Shown in pieces: positions 5,223 to 7,364 of a stretch of DNA of 7,364 nt (positions within the stretch are counted from its first letter, which is position 1; each line of letters starts with the position of its first letter). Under the pieces are notes generated by a model. The model worked only from the letters and a program-made list of their open reading frames with translations. It was not told the origin of the DNA and did no database searches. The stretch lies in contig QNXS01000084.1 in assembly GCA_003978865.1 (NCBI GenBank), positions 1 through 7,364 of the forward strand, in the 5' to 3' direction. This stretch comes from Archaeoglobus sp. Its GTDB lineage: Archaea > Halobacteriota > Archaeoglobi > Archaeoglobales > Archaeoglobaceae. The position numbers were made by a program, and so were the translations under genes.

Positions 5223-7028
5223 TTATAGATTTCCCGTTCGCTTTAGCAACTCTTCTTCAATCTCCTTTATGATTTTTGTACTTTCGCTTAGTTTTTTTAA
5301 CTGTGTATAACATACTTCTATCTTTTCTTTAATTTCTTTTTTGTCCATACTATCAACTTCGTTTAGCAAACACTCAAAAAGCAGAGATGTTCCGGAAACA
5401 GGATTTATAAGCCTGTCACATATTATTCTGACTTTTGTTACCTCCTTTTGAATGCCAGAAATTAAGTAGTCCACCTTTCTTCCAAGTTCTATACATCTTG
5501 CAGCAAATCCTACAGCATCCACTGCATTTCCCAAAGCTTCAAGTTTCGTTTTATCCGGTTTAACTTTAAATATTGCTCCAAACATACCGTAAAATTTTCT
5601 TTCATAGGTAACCGGAAAACAGTAATAGTATCCATCTCTGTAAAGCTTGGTTAGGTAACAATCACTACAATCTTTAAAAATTACATCCCGTTCATAACAA
5701 TTTCTATATAAGCACCGAATTAAGGATTTATTATTTTTTAAGTTCCTTTCTATTCCTCTTTTTGGAGAATATATTTTGGGATTTTCAAGTGTAACACAGC
5801 ACCAAGTGAATGCAATATCCTGAAATACCCTTTCCACTATTTTACAGAACTTAGAGAAAATAGAAGTATAACTTTTTTCTTTAATGATTAAATTATAAAC
5901 TTGTTTATACAGCTCCAGTATGTCATTTAATTCTACTGAAATTGAGCAACAAAATGATACGGGAAAATTGTCCACAATTACTGGCTTTATATACAAATTA
6001 CAAGATATGCAGCTACCATCTTTTTTGATTAATTTTACTCTGCAAAACCCACAATCGTTTGTTAGTGCCTGCTTGATTGCATAATCAATTTGTTTTACAT
6101 CACTAACAATATCCCCAATATTATACCCAATTATATTATCATATCCTGTTAGATTTCTAAATGAATTATTAAAATAGATTATTTTAAGATTTTTATCAAT
6201 AATTAATATACCTTCCTTACAGTTTCTAACTATACACTCAAGCCAATGAGTTTTTTCTTTAAGTTCATACTCAACTTTCAGCTTTTTCAGTATTATAGAG
6301 AGTATATTTTTCCAAATTTCAAAATATTTTCTTTCAAGTTTATTTAAATTTTCAGAATACAGCTGTACAAATCCGACAATTTCATTTTCAAATAAAATTG
6401 GAACTAAATAACAATTTTTAAAATTTGATGTAAACACATCACCTTCTATAATTAACGGATAATCGCTACATCGAATTTGTTTAACTATAAGTTTGGCAAG
6501 TGGATGCTGAGAACTTAAAACCTCATCTCCAGATATTGTTGGATTTCTAAATATAAGCTTATAGTTTTCTTTAATTTTTATATAAACTTCAAAATAATTA
6601 ATATTAATTAAATCTTCAGTAAAACTTTTAATAGCAATTTTAAATTTTGATGGATTGTAAAAATCTACAATATAATTTATAAACTTCTCAAACGTCTTGT
6701 TTTCAATATTTTTTTCAACATTCTTTACAACTTCTACAATAAAATCTTTAAACCTAAAAGCTAAAACTTTGTATATACCTCTCTCAGATTGAATTACTTC
6801 TTCAATCCTATCCTTACAGCTCTTTAAAAGTTTAAGTGCTGGTGTTTTAAATTCTCTATCAGAATAAAGCTTCCAGCAGTATGAAGTATTTAATACTTCA
6901 CCGCGAAATATTCCCGATATTTCTTCACATATGCGGTTCCATAGTTTTATTCTACCTTCCCCATCTATAACGTAAGTGGGGTAGGGAAGGTTATCAAGCA
7001 GTTTTTCGAACTCTTCCACATCAAACAC
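5223..7028 (-). CDS. PAS-GAF-PAS-GAF sensor protein with a degenerate DHp-like C-terminus
   Basis: The product has 601 residues and no membrane segments, so it is a cytoplasmic sensor. Domains read from sequence: PAS1 (about 5-80, LPYPTYVIDGEGRIKLWNR), GAF1 (about 112-250, ending LVPILFENEIVGFVQLYS), PAS2 (about 262-368, GILIIDKNLKIIYFNNSFRNLTGY), GAF2 (about 372-515) and a helical tail (515-601). The tail resembles a histidine-kinase dimerisation helix (ICDRLINPVSG at 536-546), but the phospho-accepting His position is Asp538 and no ATP-binding domain follows. GAF2 contains a Cys cluster: Cys439, 444, 454, 457 and 470. The protein has 25 Cys in all, which is unusually many. It starts with GTG at 7028, about 27 bases from an AT-rich TATA-like box, without a ribosome-binding site. 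It is convergent with UPF0147, four bases apart. The ligand and output are unknown; a sensory adaptor for another kinase is plausible. Confidence 0.75.
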   Translation of the reverse strand: MFDVEEFEKLLDNLPYPTYVIDGEGRIKLWNRICEEISGIFRGEVLNTSYCWKLYSDREFKTPALKLLKSCKDRIEEVIQSERGIYKVLAFRFKDFIVEVVKNVEKNIENKTFEKFINYIVDFYNPSKFKIAIKSFTEDLININYFEVYIKIKENYKLIFRNPTISGDEVLSSQHPLAKLIVKQIRCSDYPLIIEGDVFTSNFKNCYLVPILFENEIVGFVQLYSENLNKLERKYFEIWKNILSIILKKLKVEYELKEKTHWLECIVRNCKEGILIIDKNLKIIYFNNSFRNLTGYDNIIGYNIGDIVSDVKQIDYAIKQALTNDCGFCRVKLIKKDGSCISCNLYIKPVIVDNFPVSFCCSISVELNDILELYKQVYNLIIKEKSYTSIFSKFCKIVERVFQDIAFTWCCVTLENPKIYSPKRGIERNLKNNKSLIRCLYRNCYERDVIFKDCSDCYLTKLYRDGYYYCFPVTYERKFYGMFGAIFKVKPDKTKLEALGNAVDAVGFAARCIELGRKVDYLISGIQKEVTKVRIICDRLINPVSGTSLLFECLLNEVDSMDKKEIKEKIEVCYTQLKKLSESTKIIKEIEEELLKRTGNL

Positions 7029-7232
7029 CGATATCGATTTTGAGCAATATTTAATTTAACTATATTCCTATTTAAATTTTTGTCGTTTAGTTCGCGATGA
7101 TGAAAATAATAACAAGTTGTTGATGATAACCTTGTGAAGAACTCGAATTAATTAGTTATACTGTTATGACACAAAAATAAATAGTGGTTACTTAATGAAG
7201 TTGCTTATTCGGGTTTTGAGATCTATATTCTC
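7029..7232. other. AT-rich intergenic region with sensor promoter
   Basis: No ORF of note is present on either strand. Near the left edge, TAAATTAAATAT on the minus strand (7047-7058) is placed as a TATA box for leaderless transcription of the sensor gene starting at 7028. Near the right edge, ATTTATTTTTG on the minus strand (about 7168-7178) could terminate transcription entering from the gene fragment at 7233-7364. Nothing else is recognisable. Confidence 0.45.
7047..7058 (-). promoter_or_regulatory. TATA-like box upstream of the sensor gene
   Basis: The minus strand reads TAAATTAAATAT, centred about 25 bases upstream of the GTG at 7028. With no Shine-Dalgarno sequence before that GTG, a leaderless mRNA is the simplest reading. 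Confidence 0.4.
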
Positions 7233-7364
7233 TCAATCTTTTTCCATAAGGTATTCAACTTCTTCTGGCTTGTTTTCATAGTATTTTAGGACTTTTATTA
7301 TTCAAACCCTTACTTCGTGGAAGAGGTTAAAAACAGGAATGAGCTGAGAAAGCTTTTTGGGCAC
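7233..7364 (-). pseudogene. 3' end of a minus-strand gene with an in-frame TGA, cut by the window edge
   Basis: On the minus strand one frame is protein-like from the window edge to TGA at 7233-7235. It reads VPKKLSQLIPVFNLFHEVRV, then TGA at 7302-7304, then IIKVLKYYENKPEEVEYL plus MEKD. The second part looks like the C-terminal helix of a real protein, and its frame is continuous with the first part across the TGA. The simplest reading is a recently broken gene (for example CGA or TGG changed to TGA). Alternatives are that the upstream gene truly ends at 7302 or that this is a sequencing error. The family is not recognised, and only 44 codons are visible. Confidence 0.4.

Noticed and set aside
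7094..7145. C/D box guide RNA, from two TGATGA-like boxes (near 7098 and 7120)
   Set aside because: No CTGA box D or D' is found at the expected positions after either box, so the kink-turn pairs cannot form.

Overview
The window is archaeal. Four things show this: a full-length Pelota (Dom34-type) ribosome-rescue factor, a zinc-ribbon protein of the Sjogren/scleroderma-autoantigen-1 family, a UPF0147 protein, and archaeal promoter signals (TATA boxes about 27 bases from the start codon, several of which predict leaderless mRNAs). Cytochrome-c biogenesis ABC genes, small dicluster ferredoxins and large PAS/GAF sensors together suggest a euryarchaeon of the Archaeoglobi type (Archaeoglobus, Ferroglobus or Geoglobus-like). 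This placement is an inference from gene content. The DNA is visibly AT-rich.

Layout. 1-307: non-coding or decayed DNA with an inverted repeat, a 12-base tandem duplication and one doubtful 32-codon ORF. 308-3089, minus strand: a tight four-gene operon, transcribed in the order dicluster ferredoxin, phytoene-desaturase-like flavoprotein, CcmA-type ABC ATPase, CcmB-type permease. 3090-3167: a short divergent promoter with a palindromic TATA box. 3168-4211, plus strand: pelota. 4212-4443: an AT-rich intergenic region. 4444-4905, minus strand: zinc-ribbon/coiled-coil protein. 4958-5218, plus strand: UPF0147. 5223-7028, minus strand: a 601-residue PAS-GAF-PAS-GAF sensor with a degenerate dimerisation domain. 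7029-7364: AT-rich DNA plus the 3' end of a minus-strand gene interrupted by an in-frame TGA.

The most notable object is in and beside the 4212-4443 gap: a set of sequences matching the archaeal origin recognition box (ORB), the binding site of Orc1/Cdc6. Two are strong full-type boxes, with the core GAAACAAAGGGG read on the minus strand at 4433-4452 and 4627-4646. A third, mini-ORB-like box is at 4300-4319 and a weaker dyad at 4353-4364. They sit beside a 35-base stretch with only two G/C pairs (4239-4273), which would suit as the unwinding element. I interpret 4212-4650 as a chromosomal replication origin. One ORB overlaps the stop codon of the zinc-ribbon gene and another lies inside its coding sequence. 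No orc1/cdc6 gene is in the window.

Functionally the window combines translation quality control (pelota), conserved archaeal proteins of unknown function, a redox-plus-heme-transport operon and a probable non-kinase sensor around this candidate origin. No CRISPR array, tRNA, rRNA or intact insertion sequence is visible.
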